A stretch of 60,814 bases of DNA from Aliiglaciecola lipolytica E3 (GCF_000314975.1 NZ_BAEN01000058.1:1-60814), one strand, 5' to 3'; shown: positions 26,546-35,063, counted from the stretch's first letter. Made by a program: numbers and translations. The notes: generated by a model from the letters alone, not told the origin.

Positions 26546-26920
26546 TTAATTATTTTGGGTTGGATAGTGACTCGACAGTTCTTTCTCGAAAGATAAGCAT
26601 GCCGGTGTTTGTCCAGCATTTTGTATTTCGTCGCAACTCAGTTCAGTAATAGAGTCTATGCATGCAATAGCAGACTTTTCGAATTCTCTGTTTCCCTTTA
26701 CAACATTTGTATTCATCATGTTTTGACACATGTTATCTACCATTCCATCTATCATCATTCGCATTTCAGGAGTTACGTCATCCGTAACTTTCATCTGTTT
26801 TGTAACGCACATTTTGATATGTTCACATAACCTTAGAGAGGCACTTTCAATATTTTCTGCATAGGTTTTAAACGACAAAGAAATTATAAATACTGTGAAA
26901 AATATAAATAAACGAGACAT
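26546..26920 (-). CDS. Small secreted Cys-containing protein, unknown
   Basis: I do not recognise this 124-residue protein. It has a clear signal peptide (MSRLFIFFTVFIISLSFKTYA, given in part, cut near residue 21). The mature region is mostly helical in character and has six Cys (LCEHIKMC, MCQNMM, IACID, LSCDE, TPACLSF), consistent with up to three disulfides in the periplasm. It is the first gene of the operon with the ABC1 kinase and the MscS channel. A GAGTAGG-type sequence precedes its ATG. A role in envelope homeostasis is only suggested by the neighbours. Confidence 0.75.
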   Translation of the reverse strand: MSRLFIFFTVFIISLSFKTYAENIESASLRLCEHIKMCVTKQMKVTDDVTPEMRMMIDGMVDNMCQNMMNTNVVKGNREFEKSAIACIDSITELSCDEIQNAGQTPACLSFEKELSSHYPTQNN

Positions 26921-27322
26921 GTTTGCTCCTACTTAGTTTTATAGGGTGAGTTGTTGGGAAGAGGCTTTAAAAGAGATTGCCCAATCTGAATTTCACAAAA
27001 ACAATCGATCTGGCTGAAAAACCCTTGTTAACTAAAGTAGACTGTCCACGCTAAGAATTCAATGACTGTCCACATTATGAATTTTATGCCTGTCCACGAA
27101 AAGAGCTAATTTTATGCCTGTCCTTTAAATGAGCTTTTAGTCCACGAAACATGCCTGTCCATGATTTGCCTGGTCCATGAATCATGCCTGTCCATAATTT
27201 GGAATCTATAATTGGGCATTTAAAATATCTACGCAACCAAGAGGGAAAGGATTTTATTTAGTTGCAATAATTTTATCGAACATGAGATATAATTACGGAA
27301 ATTAATTTGTTTAGGAGTAGTT
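26921..27322. other. Divergent intergenic region carrying the GCCTGTCC cluster
   Basis: This 402-bp gap separates the secreted-protein operon from the divergent DUF3010 gene. Its central part (27040-27193) is filled with the GCCTGTCC motif family. The remainder must contain both promoters. A GGAG Shine-Dalgarno near 27313 serves DUF3010. No small gene was found. Confidence 0.5.
27040..27193 (+). repeat. Cluster of eight GCCTGTCC/GACTGTCC motifs
   Basis: Eight same-orientation copies lie at 27040 (GACTGTCCACG), 27064 (GACTGTCCAC), 27088 (GCCTGTCCACG), 27116 (GCCTGTCC), 27139 (truncated AGTCCACG), 27153 (GCCTGTCCATGA), 27168 (GCCTGGTCCATGA) and 27186 (GCCTGTCCATAA). Start-to-start spacing is 15 to 28 bp. 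ATG or TAG precedes most cores, and AT-rich linkers that differ between copies separate them. No transposase gene lies here. Confidence 0.75.
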
Positions 27323-27778
27323 ATGAGAATTTGCGGTGTGGAAATGAAAGGGAGCGAAGCCAATTTATGTTTGTTGTCTTTGGAAAATGATGTTTTTCAT
27401 ATTCCTGATTGCCGAGCGCGAAAATTGACTTTTCCTAAGAATGACTCTACTGAAGATGTGCGAGAGTTTCAGTTTGCGTTTAAGAAATTAATGGAAGACT
27501 ACAAGGTTGACGCCGTAGCAATTCGAGAACGCCCTACTAAAGGTAAGTTTGCAGGCAGTGCTGCCGGATTTAAGATGGAAGCAGCCATTCAATTAATTGA
27601 AAAACTCAACGTGACTGTCTTAACTCCGACGCATATAAAAGAAATTCTAAAGCGAAACCCTATTCCAGTAGCGTTTTCTGAAACGGGATTAAAAATGTTT
27701 CAAGAAGTCGCTTTCAGCACGGCATTTGCCTCTTTGATGAAAGAAAAATACGGTATTGAAGAAGCTCCAACTGAATAA
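27323..27778 (+). CDS. DUF3010 family protein
   Basis: The 151-residue protein starts MRICGVEMKGSEANLCLL and continues with an acidic/basic alternation typical of an RNase H-like fold. It has VDAVAIRERPTKGKFAGSAAGFKMEAAIQ (given by its parts, about 68-96) and VTVLTPTHIKEILKRNPIPV (about 104-123). This matches my memory of the DUF3010 family found in Vibrionales and Alteromonadales, whose function is unknown. The RNase H-like impression is an inference. It is a single gene with a GGAG ribosome-binding site, downstream of the GCCTGTCC cluster. Confidence 0.8.
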   Translation: MRICGVEMKGSEANLCLLSLENDVFHIPDCRARKLTFPKNDSTEDVREFQFAFKKLMEDYKVDAVAIRERPTKGKFAGSAAGFKMEAAIQLIEKLNVTVLTPTHIKEILKRNPIPVAFSETGLKMFQEVAFSTAFASLMKEKYGIEEAPTE

Positions 27779-27981
27779 CATTAAAGCAGCTAGCAAATAA
27801 GCACATAGAAATATATTTGATGTGCTCCCCGTTTATTTCGTGAAAGATTAAAACGAAAGCGTTTTTATCTGCAATTAGCTAAATATACTGAGAGCCTTTA
27901 AATAGCGAATTATGTCATTATTTGCATTTCACAATGATCTACCTGACACTGCGTGTCTAATTTTAGAGCCTCAGAATTTCG

Positions 27982-28881
27982 ATGTCCGATAAATCCATTA
28001 AAGCTGGCGTTTTGTTTGCCTTAGCCGCATATTCGATGTGGGGTTTTGCCCCCTTATATTTCAAAATGCTAATGATTATGCCAGCTACTGAGATTCTAGT
28101 TCACAGAGTGGTATGGTCTACCTTAGTACTGGTTTTTTTGGTGCTCGTTTTTAAACAAAATCAAAAAGTACGTGATGCGCTTAAAAACCCGCGAGTTCTG
28201 CAAATATTGTTGGTTTCAGGATTGTTGCTCGCAGCTAATTGGTTGCTTTTCATTTGGGCTGTGAATAATGACCATCTGTTAGATGCGAGCTTAGGCTACT
28301 ATATCAATCCGCTACTCAATGTATTTCTAGGGCGAATATTCCTTGGTGAGCGGTTACGTAGAATGCAAAAAATAGCCGTTGCTACTGCGCTAGTAGGAGT
28401 TGGTATTTTAGTCGTATCTTATGGAGAGCTGCCTTGGATAGCACTGGTGCTTGCTTCCAGCTTTGGTGTTTATGGATTACTTAGAAAGCAAGTCGCTGTA
28501 GATTCCCTTCCTGGGTTGTTAATAGAAACCTTAATGATGCTACCTTTTGCAATAGGGTATTGGATATTTTTTGCTACACACATGAGTGACATGTTTACTA
28601 ATGATGTAGATCTAAATATGTTATTGGTCGGGGCTGGAATCATCACCACAGCGCCCTTATTGTGCTTCACCGCTGCTGCGCGTCGTATACGCTATTCCAC
28701 ATTAGGCTTCTTTCAATATATTGGACCCAGTATCATGTTTTTATTGGCTGTCTACTTATATGACGAACCTTTACATGAAGCTCGATTAGTCACGTTTAGT
28801 TTCGTATGGATAGCGTTAGTGATTTTCAGTTTTGACTCTTACCGAGCTTATCGAAAATCGTTAAAAGGCATTGGTGTCTAA
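27982..28881 (+). CDS. rarD: EamA family transporter RarD
   Basis: The 299-residue protein has ten predicted membrane helices in two EamA repeats and the RarD opening (KAGVLFALAAYSMWGFAPLY). It also has LLAANWLLFIWAVNNDHLLDASLGYYINPL (given in part, about 80-110) and GYWIFFATH near 190. RarD-type proteins are inner-membrane drug/metabolite transporters. E. coli RarD was first linked to chloramphenicol sensitivity, but the natural substrate is unknown. It is a single gene convergent with the diguanylate cyclase gene, 14 bp away. Confidence 0.9.
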   Translation: MSDKSIKAGVLFALAAYSMWGFAPLYFKMLMIMPATEILVHRVVWSTLVLVFLVLVFKQNQKVRDALKNPRVLQILLVSGLLLAANWLLFIWAVNNDHLLDASLGYYINPLLNVFLGRIFLGERLRRMQKIAVATALVGVGILVVSYGELPWIALVLASSFGVYGLLRKQVAVDSLPGLLIETLMMLPFAIGYWIFFATHMSDMFTNDVDLNMLLVGAGIITTAPLLCFTAAARRIRYSTLGFFQYIGPSIMFLLAVYLYDEPLHEARLVTFSFVWIALVIFSFDSYRAYRKSLKGIGV

Positions 28882-28895
28882 TATTTAATTATGCG

Positions 28896-30167
28896 TTATA
28901 GATCGCCAACAACCTGATTTCGGCCATTCGCTTTTGCTTTATAAAGATGTTCATCCGCGATGGTTAACATCGATTCGATTTTTTTACTGGGTCGGCTGGT
29001 GACACCAATACTGAGTGTACAAGAGTGAGTAATTCCTTTGCTCTTAATTATCTTATTACTAACATCTTCTCGAAACGTATTGAGTAAATCAATCGCTTCT
29101 TTTTGTCCTACATTGGCTAGAAAAATGCAAAACTCCTCACCACCAAAACGAGAAAAGTGAAAACGCGAAAAGTGTCGAACAATCATTCGAGACACTTCTT
29201 TTAATACGACATCGCCAAAGTCATGCCCATAGGTATCATTGATTGATTTGAAGTTGTCTAAATCTATCAATGCCAACGACATTGATGCCTGTCCACGAAT
29301 AAGTGTTGATGCCTGTCCACGAATAAGTGTGCTGTTTACTTGGTTAAAAAAGTGGCGGCGATTGGGTAGTCCAGTTAGATAGTCTGAGTTAGCTGCCCGG
29401 CGGATAGCGTCAATTTGCTCTATATGCTCAACATTTTGAACTACTCGGCAAAAGAATTCTTCGTGACAATATGGTTTGCGCAAAAAGTCGTTTGCGCCAC
29501 TTTTTATGAAACGTGCTAGTAAAGAAGAACTATTGCTCGGTGACAAGCCAATGATGCTCAATTGATCTTTGTCATATAATTTTCTAGCTTCAGAGACTAA
29601 TTCGATGCCCAGCTCATCTGCTAATTCCTCTTCAACTAACATTAATTTAATCAGTGGGTGTCTTTGTAATGTGTGTAGCGCTTGCTCGGAACTTGCAGCT
29701 TCGAAAGTGATAAAGTTGTGACGACTTAATAGTGCGCTTTTTTTATTCCGGTTTACTCTAGATTTATCTACCAGCAAGACGCCAATTTGTTTGTTTTTCT
29801 CTAAACGAATTAAAAGTCGACTTAGATACTCAAACATTTGCGCATTTTGTTTTGGAATGTAATCAACTACAGGTTTGGCTAGGATTTTTTCCCTTACATC
29901 CTCGTCTACTTCATCGGTAATGACGATTGTGGGAATAAACGCATCTATCGTAAAATTGATTGCTTGACCATGTGGTGCATCAGGAAGATTGTAATCCACA
30001 ACGGCGCATAAATAGAGTTCTGGAGAGGTGGTATTAAAAATAAGCTTTGCTTGGGCAAGCGAATTCGCTACCACAACATCTAGGTTCGCCTTGCCAATTA
30101 CGCGCTTAAGCACGCGCATACTTGACTCACCATCTTCTATTAACAGCACCTTAAATTTCATTGGCAT
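28896..30167 (-). CDS. Two-receiver diguanylate cyclase response regulator
   Basis: The 423-residue protein has receiver 1 (about 5-120; Glu11/Asp12, phospho-Asp58 in VVDYNLPD, Lys106), receiver 2 (about 128-245) and a GGDEF domain (about 260-420; DLDNFK, FGGEEF at 341-346). Receiver 2 has VEEEL where the phospho-Asp should be, so it is probably not phosphorylated. No RxxD inhibitory site precedes GGEEF. It would make cyclic di-GMP. Residues 279-294 hold a perfect 8-residue tandem duplication (STLIRGQA twice) encoded by the GCCTGTCCACG repeat. The gene starts 8 bp after uvrD on the same strand and is probably co-transcribed. Confidence 0.9.
   Translation of the reverse strand: MPMKFKVLLIEDGESSMRVLKRVIGKANLDVVVANSLAQAKLIFNTTSPELYLCAVVDYNLPDAPHGQAINFTIDAFIPTIVITDEVDEDVREKILAKPVVDYIPKQNAQMFEYLSRLLIRLEKNKQIGVLLVDKSRVNRNKKSALLSRHNFITFEAASSEQALHTLQRHPLIKLMLVEEELADELGIELVSEARKLYDKDQLSIIGLSPSNSSSLLARFIKSGANDFLRKPYCHEEFFCRVVQNVEHIEQIDAIRRAANSDYLTGLPNRRHFFNQVNSTLIRGQASTLIRGQASMSLALIDLDNFKSINDTYGHDFGDVVLKEVSRMIVRHFSRFHFSRFGGEEFCIFLANVGQKEAIDLLNTFREDVSNKIIKSKGITHSCTLSIGVTSRPSKKIESMLTIADEHLYKAKANGRNQVVGDL
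29287..29334 (-). repeat. In-frame 24-bp tandem repeat with GCCTGTCCACGAA core
   Basis: Two copies begin at 29287 and 29311. The unit begins GCCTGTCCACGAATAAGTGT; the two copies match through that stretch and diverge only at the last few bases. They lie inside the diguanylate cyclase gene. The first 13 bases are identical to a copy at 27088-27100 in the intergenic cluster. The unit is 24 bp, so it keeps the reading frame. Confidence 0.85.
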
Positions 30168-30175
30168 TCGTTAGT

Positions 30176-32344
30176 TTAAATTTTCTCCAACTTAGCATAA
30201 GCCAACATTAGCCACTTTGTCCCTATATTGTCAAAATTCACTTCCACTCTTGCGTGTTCACCGCTTCCTTCATAATTAAGTACGGTGCCTTCTTGGAATT
30301 TACTGTGCTTTACTCGTTGGCCCAACTGAAAACCCGTTGATTCAAACGCCATATGTGAGGTGGCTGGCTGGAAACGATTCTGAACTGGACGGCTCACTGT
30401 GGTGCGCAGGCGGACTTCCTCTACACATTCGCTGGGTATTTCTTTTATAAAACGTGAAGGAGTATGATATTTATCTTGACCATATAAACGTCGTGACTCC
30501 GCGTATGTCATATATAGTTTTTGCATTGCGCGAGTCATTCCTACATAACAAAGCCGACGTTCTTCTTCCAATCTTCCTGGCTCTTCATGGCTCATTTGGC
30601 TAGGAAACATGCCCTCTTCAACACCTGCTAAAAATACCATTGGGAATTCTAGTCCCTTAGCAGAATGAATCGTCATCATTTGTACTGCATCTTGATGAGC
30701 ATCAGCCTGTGACTCTCCCGCCTCCAATGAAGCGTGAGCTAGAAATGCCGAAAGAGGTGTCATATTTTCAGCTTCTTGCGGTGCTTCAAATTGTTTGCAG
30801 GCGGTTACCAACTCTTCCAAGTTTTCAATTCGGGCTTGGGCTTTTTCACCTTTTTCCGCTTGATACATAGCAAATAAGCCAGAATGTTTTATTGCATAAT
30901 CAGCCTGTTGATCTAATTCGAATGCTTGTACTTCAACTTGCATTTTTAGGATGAGTTCAACAAACCGTTGTAATGCCGTGGCCGCTCGTCCTGAAAAGCG
31001 TTTTTCTCGAAGCATATCGTTAGTGGCTTGCCACATGGATAATTCATTACTTCTAGCCGTTTCGCGTATCAGGCTTAATGTCTTTTCGCCAATTCCACGA
31101 GTAGGGGTGTTTACTACGCGCTCATATGCAGCATCGTCGATAGGCTGGTTTATTAATCTTAAATAAGCAAGAGCGTCTTTAATTTCCTGACGCTCAAAGA
31201 AACGCAATCCGCCATAAATTCGATATGCTACTGATTCTTGCAACAACGCTTCTTCTAACACTCGAGATTGAGCGTTATTTCGATACAAAATTGCGCAATC
31301 AGCCAATGCGTCGCCTTTGTCGCTCCACTCTTTAATGCGCGCGACGATAAATCGCGCTTCATCCAATTCATTGAAGCCAGCATATAATGAAATTGCTTCA
31401 CCTTGCGCATCTTCAGTCCATAAATCTTTTCCTAGTCGCCCCTGATTATTATCGATTACTGCGTTTGCGGCTTTGAGGATATTGCCAGTTGAACGATAAT
31501 TTTGTTCTAAGCGAATTGTGGATGCGGTATTGAAATCGCGCAAAAAGTGCTGGATATTCTCAACATTTGCACCGCGCCAGCCATAAATTGACTGATCATC
31601 GTCGCCCACAATCATCATATTATTTTCATCACAACTTAACATCCGCAGCCAGGCATATTGAATGTTATTGGTATCTTGAAATTCGTCTACCAAGATGGCG
31701 CGAAAACGTTTTTGATAATGTTTGAGAACGTCTGGGTTATGTAGCCACAATTCGTGAGCACGTAGCAATAATTCAGCAAAATCAACTAAACCAGAACGAT
31801 CACAAGTCTGTTGATATGCTTGGTATATATTTTTCATGGTTTGTTTGGTGGGATCACCTTGAGTATCTATGTGCTCAGGGCGTAAACCTTCGTCTTTGTT
31901 GCCATTGATGTACCACTGTATTGATTTAGGTTGCCAATTTTTTTCATCCAAATTTAGAGACTTAATAACCCGGCGAACTAAGCGGTATTGGTCATCTGAG
32001 TCTAGAATTTGAAAGTTTTCGGGTAGTTTCGCTTCCTTAAAGTGGATTCTTAATAAGCGATGTGCCAAACCGTGGAAAGTACCAATCCACATGGTATGTA
32101 GGCCAGACCCCATTAGCCTTTCTACACGACCACGCATCTCCTTGGCGGCTTTATTTGTAAACGTCACCGCTAAGATGCTGAAAGGAGCAAGTTGCTCAAC
32201 TTCCATCAACCAAGCAATACGATGTACTAATACTCGTGTTTTACCACTCCCCGCACCGGCTAAAACCAACATGTCCGAAGGTGGAGCGGCCACCACTTCA
32301 CGTTGTTTGTCGTTAAGTTGGTCTAACAGTCGAGATACATCCAT
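30176..32344 (-). CDS. uvrD: DNA helicase II UvrD
   Basis: The 722-residue protein matches UvrD in length and motifs. These are Q-motif region LLDQLNDKQREVV, Walker A AGAGSGKT (29-36), VDEFQDTN (about 220-227), QSIYGWRGA (about 253), QNYRS (about 286), TIHSAKGLEFP (about 565) and VGMTRA (about 610). It ends in the Tudor-like C-terminal domain (QRVKHSKFQEGTVLNYEG). It unwinds DNA 3' to 5' in nucleotide excision and mismatch repair. A LexA-box-like sequence lies 49-66 bp upstream of its start. A diguanylate cyclase gene follows 8 bp downstream. Confidence 0.96.
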   Translation of the reverse strand: MDVSRLLDQLNDKQREVVAAPPSDMLVLAGAGSGKTRVLVHRIAWLMEVEQLAPFSILAVTFTNKAAKEMRGRVERLMGSGLHTMWIGTFHGLAHRLLRIHFKEAKLPENFQILDSDDQYRLVRRVIKSLNLDEKNWQPKSIQWYINGNKDEGLRPEHIDTQGDPTKQTMKNIYQAYQQTCDRSGLVDFAELLLRAHELWLHNPDVLKHYQKRFRAILVDEFQDTNNIQYAWLRMLSCDENNMMIVGDDDQSIYGWRGANVENIQHFLRDFNTASTIRLEQNYRSTGNILKAANAVIDNNQGRLGKDLWTEDAQGEAISLYAGFNELDEARFIVARIKEWSDKGDALADCAILYRNNAQSRVLEEALLQESVAYRIYGGLRFFERQEIKDALAYLRLINQPIDDAAYERVVNTPTRGIGEKTLSLIRETARSNELSMWQATNDMLREKRFSGRAATALQRFVELILKMQVEVQAFELDQQADYAIKHSGLFAMYQAEKGEKAQARIENLEELVTACKQFEAPQEAENMTPLSAFLAHASLEAGESQADAHQDAVQMMTIHSAKGLEFPMVFLAGVEEGMFPSQMSHEEPGRLEEERRLCYVGMTRAMQKLYMTYAESRRLYGQDKYHTPSRFIKEIPSECVEEVRLRTTVSRPVQNRFQPATSHMAFESTGFQLGQRVKHSKFQEGTVLNYEGSGEHARVEVNFDNIGTKWLMLAYAKLEKI

Positions 32345-32392
32345 AGCAAGCTTATTTTGTTTAATTCATTAATATTTGAAGTATATCAGCTA

Positions 32393-32410
32393 TACTGTGT
32401 TTTTATACAA
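32393..32410. promoter_or_regulatory. Candidate LexA (SOS) box upstream of uvrD
   Basis: TACTGTGTTTTTATACAA fits the gammaproteobacterial LexA consensus CTGT-N8-ACAG with a single mismatch (ACAA) and an AT-rich centre. It lies 49-66 bp upstream of the uvrD ATG. uvrD is a LexA target in E. coli, so the position makes biological sense. Confidence 0.65.
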
Positions 32411-32433
32411 CGAAAGGAATGGTTTTCGTGCTT

Positions 32434-32452
32434 TTTCCACGGTTTGTGGAAA
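32434..32452. other. Small hairpin in the uvrD-cysE divergent region
   Basis: TTTCCAC and GTGGAAA form a perfect 7-bp stem with a 5-nt loop, about 100 bp before cysE. There is no T-run. Its role, if any, is unknown; an operator half-site pair is one possibility. Confidence 0.3.
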
Positions 32453-32555
32453 GTAAGCTTGTATTTGAACGTTTTCGCCCGCACATCCGTTCTAATACCA
32501 CACAATGCATAATGACAGGGCAATCGCGTAAGGTCCTTCACTTTAGGAGAACGAC

Positions 32556-33338
32556 ATGCCTATAGACAATTTTTGGAAAAGACTAAAAGCCGAAGCGGAA
32601 GAGCTAGTGGAAAGCGAACCCCTCTTAGCCAGCTATGTGCATGCGTGTATTCTTGCCCATCATAATTTTGAGACATCGCTAAGTTTTATCTTGTCGAATA
32701 AAATTCAAGATGAAGTGATGCCAGCATTGGCGATTAGAGAAGTGCTGGATGAAGCTTATTTGCTTGATCCTAAAATAGTGGAATCTGCTATTGAAGATAT
32801 CGAAGCGGTTTTAACTCGAGATCCTGCGGTCGACAAAATTCTCACGGTATTATTGTATTTTAAAGGTTTCCAGGCGATCCAAGCTTATCGACTCTCCCAT
32901 TATCTATGGGGAAAAAATCGCAAACAATTAGCCCTGTTTGTTCAAAGCCGAAATTCGCAAGTGTTCAGTGTAGATATACATCCTGCTGCAGTAATAGGAA
33001 AAGGCGTCATGTTTGATCATGCCACGGGTATTGTCATCGGCGAAACTGCAGTGGTTGAAGATCATGTATCAATACTCCAGTCAGTGACTTTAGGCGGTAC
33101 AGGTAATGAATCTGGCGATCGTCATCCAAAAGTACGCCAAGGGGTTATGGTAGGCGCTGGTGCGAAGATTTTAGGTAATATTGAAATTGGCGCTGGTGCA
33201 AAAGTGGGGGCGGGTAGTGTAGTGCTTAAAAACGTGCCCAAGCATGTAACAGTGGCCGGTGTACCTGCTAAAATTGTTGGCATACCCAGTTGCGCTAATC
33301 CCTGCGAAACGATGAATCAAAATATCTATGAAGATTAG
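32556..33338 (+). CDS. cysE: Serine O-acetyltransferase
   Basis: The 260-residue protein has the helical N-terminal SATase domain (about 5-110) and a left-handed beta-helix of hexapeptide repeats (about 140-235). The active-site segments are DIHPAAVIGKGVMFDHATG (His and Asp) and GDRHPKVRQGVMVGAGAKI, where the second His lies. It acetylates serine for cysteine synthesis and normally forms a complex with cysteine synthase. The C-terminus (AGVPAKIVGIPSCANPCETM, given in part) is a little shorter than in E. coli (273). A strong AGGAGA precedes the ATG. It sits alone on the plus strand between uvrD and the yigB-like gene. Confidence 0.95.
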   Translation: MPIDNFWKRLKAEAEELVESEPLLASYVHACILAHHNFETSLSFILSNKIQDEVMPALAIREVLDEAYLLDPKIVESAIEDIEAVLTRDPAVDKILTVLLYFKGFQAIQAYRLSHYLWGKNRKQLALFVQSRNSQVFSVDIHPAAVIGKGVMFDHATGIVIGETAVVEDHVSILQSVTLGGTGNESGDRHPKVRQGVMVGAGAKILGNIEIGAGAKVGAGSVVLKNVPKHVTVAGVPAKIVGIPSCANPCETMNQNIYED

Positions 33339-33387
33339 GTGTTTAAACCTAACTATAAAGATAGCTAAACTCAAAGCGACAATTCAG

Positions 33388-34110
33388 TTAATCGTCCACT
33401 AACAATCGTAATTCGTCGAGACTATCCAACTGAATATGAGGAAGAACACTTGTTCTTTCTCGTCTCAGATCCATTTTTCGGTTAATCGCATACCAAGCAG
33501 ATTGCATTCCCGCATTGATTGCACCCATAACATCATTCTTCAGGTTATCGCCAACGTGCAGACAATCTTTCGGCGATAACTGCAGAACGGAACTAGCCTT
33601 AGAAAACATTGCATCGTGTGGTTTCATTGGTTGCGATAAATTCGCTTTAAAACAATGAGTGAAATATTCATCGATACCGATTTGTTGTAAATTAACGTTA
33701 CCATTAGTAATCGCTATTAAAGGTACCTTTTCTGCCAGTGCGGATAATAAAGAACAAATATTCTTATCTACTTTGAAATTGCTGCGATGATAATAAAAGT
33801 ATTCAAAACAATCTTCTACAGCTGTTGAGAGATGGCGTTCCCGATACCCCACTTTGTGAAGTCCAGTTTGCAGTGTATGTTTACGCAATGCGCCCATGTC
33901 AGAGACTAATTGTGGTTGCTGGGTTAAATGTTCGCGTTTGAATGTTTGCCAGTCTTGTTCGGAAAGCCTCGCTGTTTTGGGATAACTAGAGCCCAAATAA
34001 CGGAACAGTTTGCGTTCCGCTTCCATGATAAAAGGATGGTTATCATAAAGGGTATCATCCAAATCAAAACTAATTGCTTTGACGGGGGAGAATGTTCGGT
34101 AAAATTTCAT
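33388..34110 (-). CDS. yigB: HAD-family hydrolase, YigB-like
   Basis: The 240-residue protein has HAD motif I SFDLDDTLYDN (about 14-24), motif II ITNGN (about 135), a Lys in motif III (KPHDAMF) and motif IV HVGDNLKNDVMGA (about 188-200). A helical cap lies at about 30-110. In E. coli, YigB dephosphorylates FMN and other phosphates and follows xerC. Here it also follows xerC, 54 bp downstream on the same strand. This conserved position supports the assignment. FMN as substrate is inferred from that homology. Confidence 0.85.
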   Translation of the reverse strand: MKFYRTFSPVKAISFDLDDTLYDNHPFIMEAERKLFRYLGSSYPKTARLSEQDWQTFKREHLTQQPQLVSDMGALRKHTLQTGLHKVGYRERHLSTAVEDCFEYFYYHRSNFKVDKNICSLLSALAEKVPLIAITNGNVNLQQIGIDEYFTHCFKANLSQPMKPHDAMFSKASSVLQLSPKDCLHVGDNLKNDVMGAINAGMQSAWYAINRKMDLRRERTSVLPHIQLDSLDELRLLVDD

Positions 34111-34164
34111 TTGAGAATGCCTATTCTTCTACTTTTTGATGCTTAATATTTTGAATTAATGGAG

Positions 34165-35061
34165 TTATTTGCTTTTACGCGCTCGAGGGTGTGCAGTGTC
34201 ATATACTTTGGCTAAATGCTGAAAATCTAAATGTGTATATACTTGCGTTGTAGATAGGTTCGCATGACCCAATAACTCTTGAACTGCACGTAAATCACCA
34301 CTGGATTCCAACATATGAGTCGCATACGAATGTCGCAACTTGTGTGGATTTACTTTTTGTTCAAGATGTTGTTTTTGCGCCCACAAATCCATGCGTTTCG
34401 CAATCTGCCGGTGGCTAATTCGGCGTTTATGCATACTAACAAAAAGTGCGGTTTCATCTGCGGGAGGGGCCATTTGGCTACGTACATCTAACCACTTCTT
34501 TAACCAAGTAGCAGCAGTTTTACCTACTGGCAACACTCTCTCCTTGCGGCCTTTACCGATAACCCGAATCTGCCCTTTAGTGACAATATCCTGTAAATCT
34601 AAACTAGATAATTCAGCCAAACGTAATCCACAACCATAGGTTAGTTCCATCATCGCGCGGTCACGTATTGCAAGTACTGATTCGGGATCAATTTCCAATA
34701 ATTGTCCAACCTGATCTACATTCAGGTGTTTTGGTAAAGGTTTACCTAGTTTAGGCGTTTGCACGGCTTTAGCAGGGTTGCTCTTTAGCACGTTTTCAGC
34801 TACTAAAAACTGACAAAAAGTGCGCATAGCAGATAATCGCAACGCAATCGAACGTGGTGCGAGGTTTTTGCGTCTAGCCTGACTTAATATCGATTTAATG
34901 TGTTGTGGTGTAAGTTGCGACCAACTCTCGATTTCCAACTGTTGACCAACACTGATAAGTTGACGCTGATAATTGTCGAGGGTTTTTGCTGACAGGTTCC
35001 TTTCATACTTTAAGTAGGAAAGGAATTTTTCCAGCCAGTGATCTAAGGCTGGAGAATTCAT
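34165..35061 (-). CDS. xerC: Tyrosine recombinase XerC
   Basis: The 298-residue protein has the core-binding domain (about 5-90) and the catalytic domain (about 110-290). Catalytic residues are Arg in TYGCGLRLAELSSL (about 152), Lys in IGKGRKERVLP, His and Arg in HKLRHSYATHML (about 243-254), His in LLGHANLSTTQ and the nucleophile Tyr in VYTHLDF (about 276). It resolves chromosome dimers at dif with XerD and FtsK. It starts 2 bp after the DUF484 stop, which is the conserved gene order, and this makes XerC rather than XerD the right call. Confidence 0.94.
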   Translation of the reverse strand: MNSPALDHWLEKFLSYLKYERNLSAKTLDNYQRQLISVGQQLEIESWSQLTPQHIKSILSQARRKNLAPRSIALRLSAMRTFCQFLVAENVLKSNPAKAVQTPKLGKPLPKHLNVDQVGQLLEIDPESVLAIRDRAMMELTYGCGLRLAELSSLDLQDIVTKGQIRVIGKGRKERVLPVGKTAATWLKKWLDVRSQMAPPADETALFVSMHKRRISHRQIAKRMDLWAQKQHLEQKVNPHKLRHSYATHMLESSGDLRAVQELLGHANLSTTQVYTHLDFQHLAKVYDTAHPRARKSK

Positions 35062-35063
35062 CT

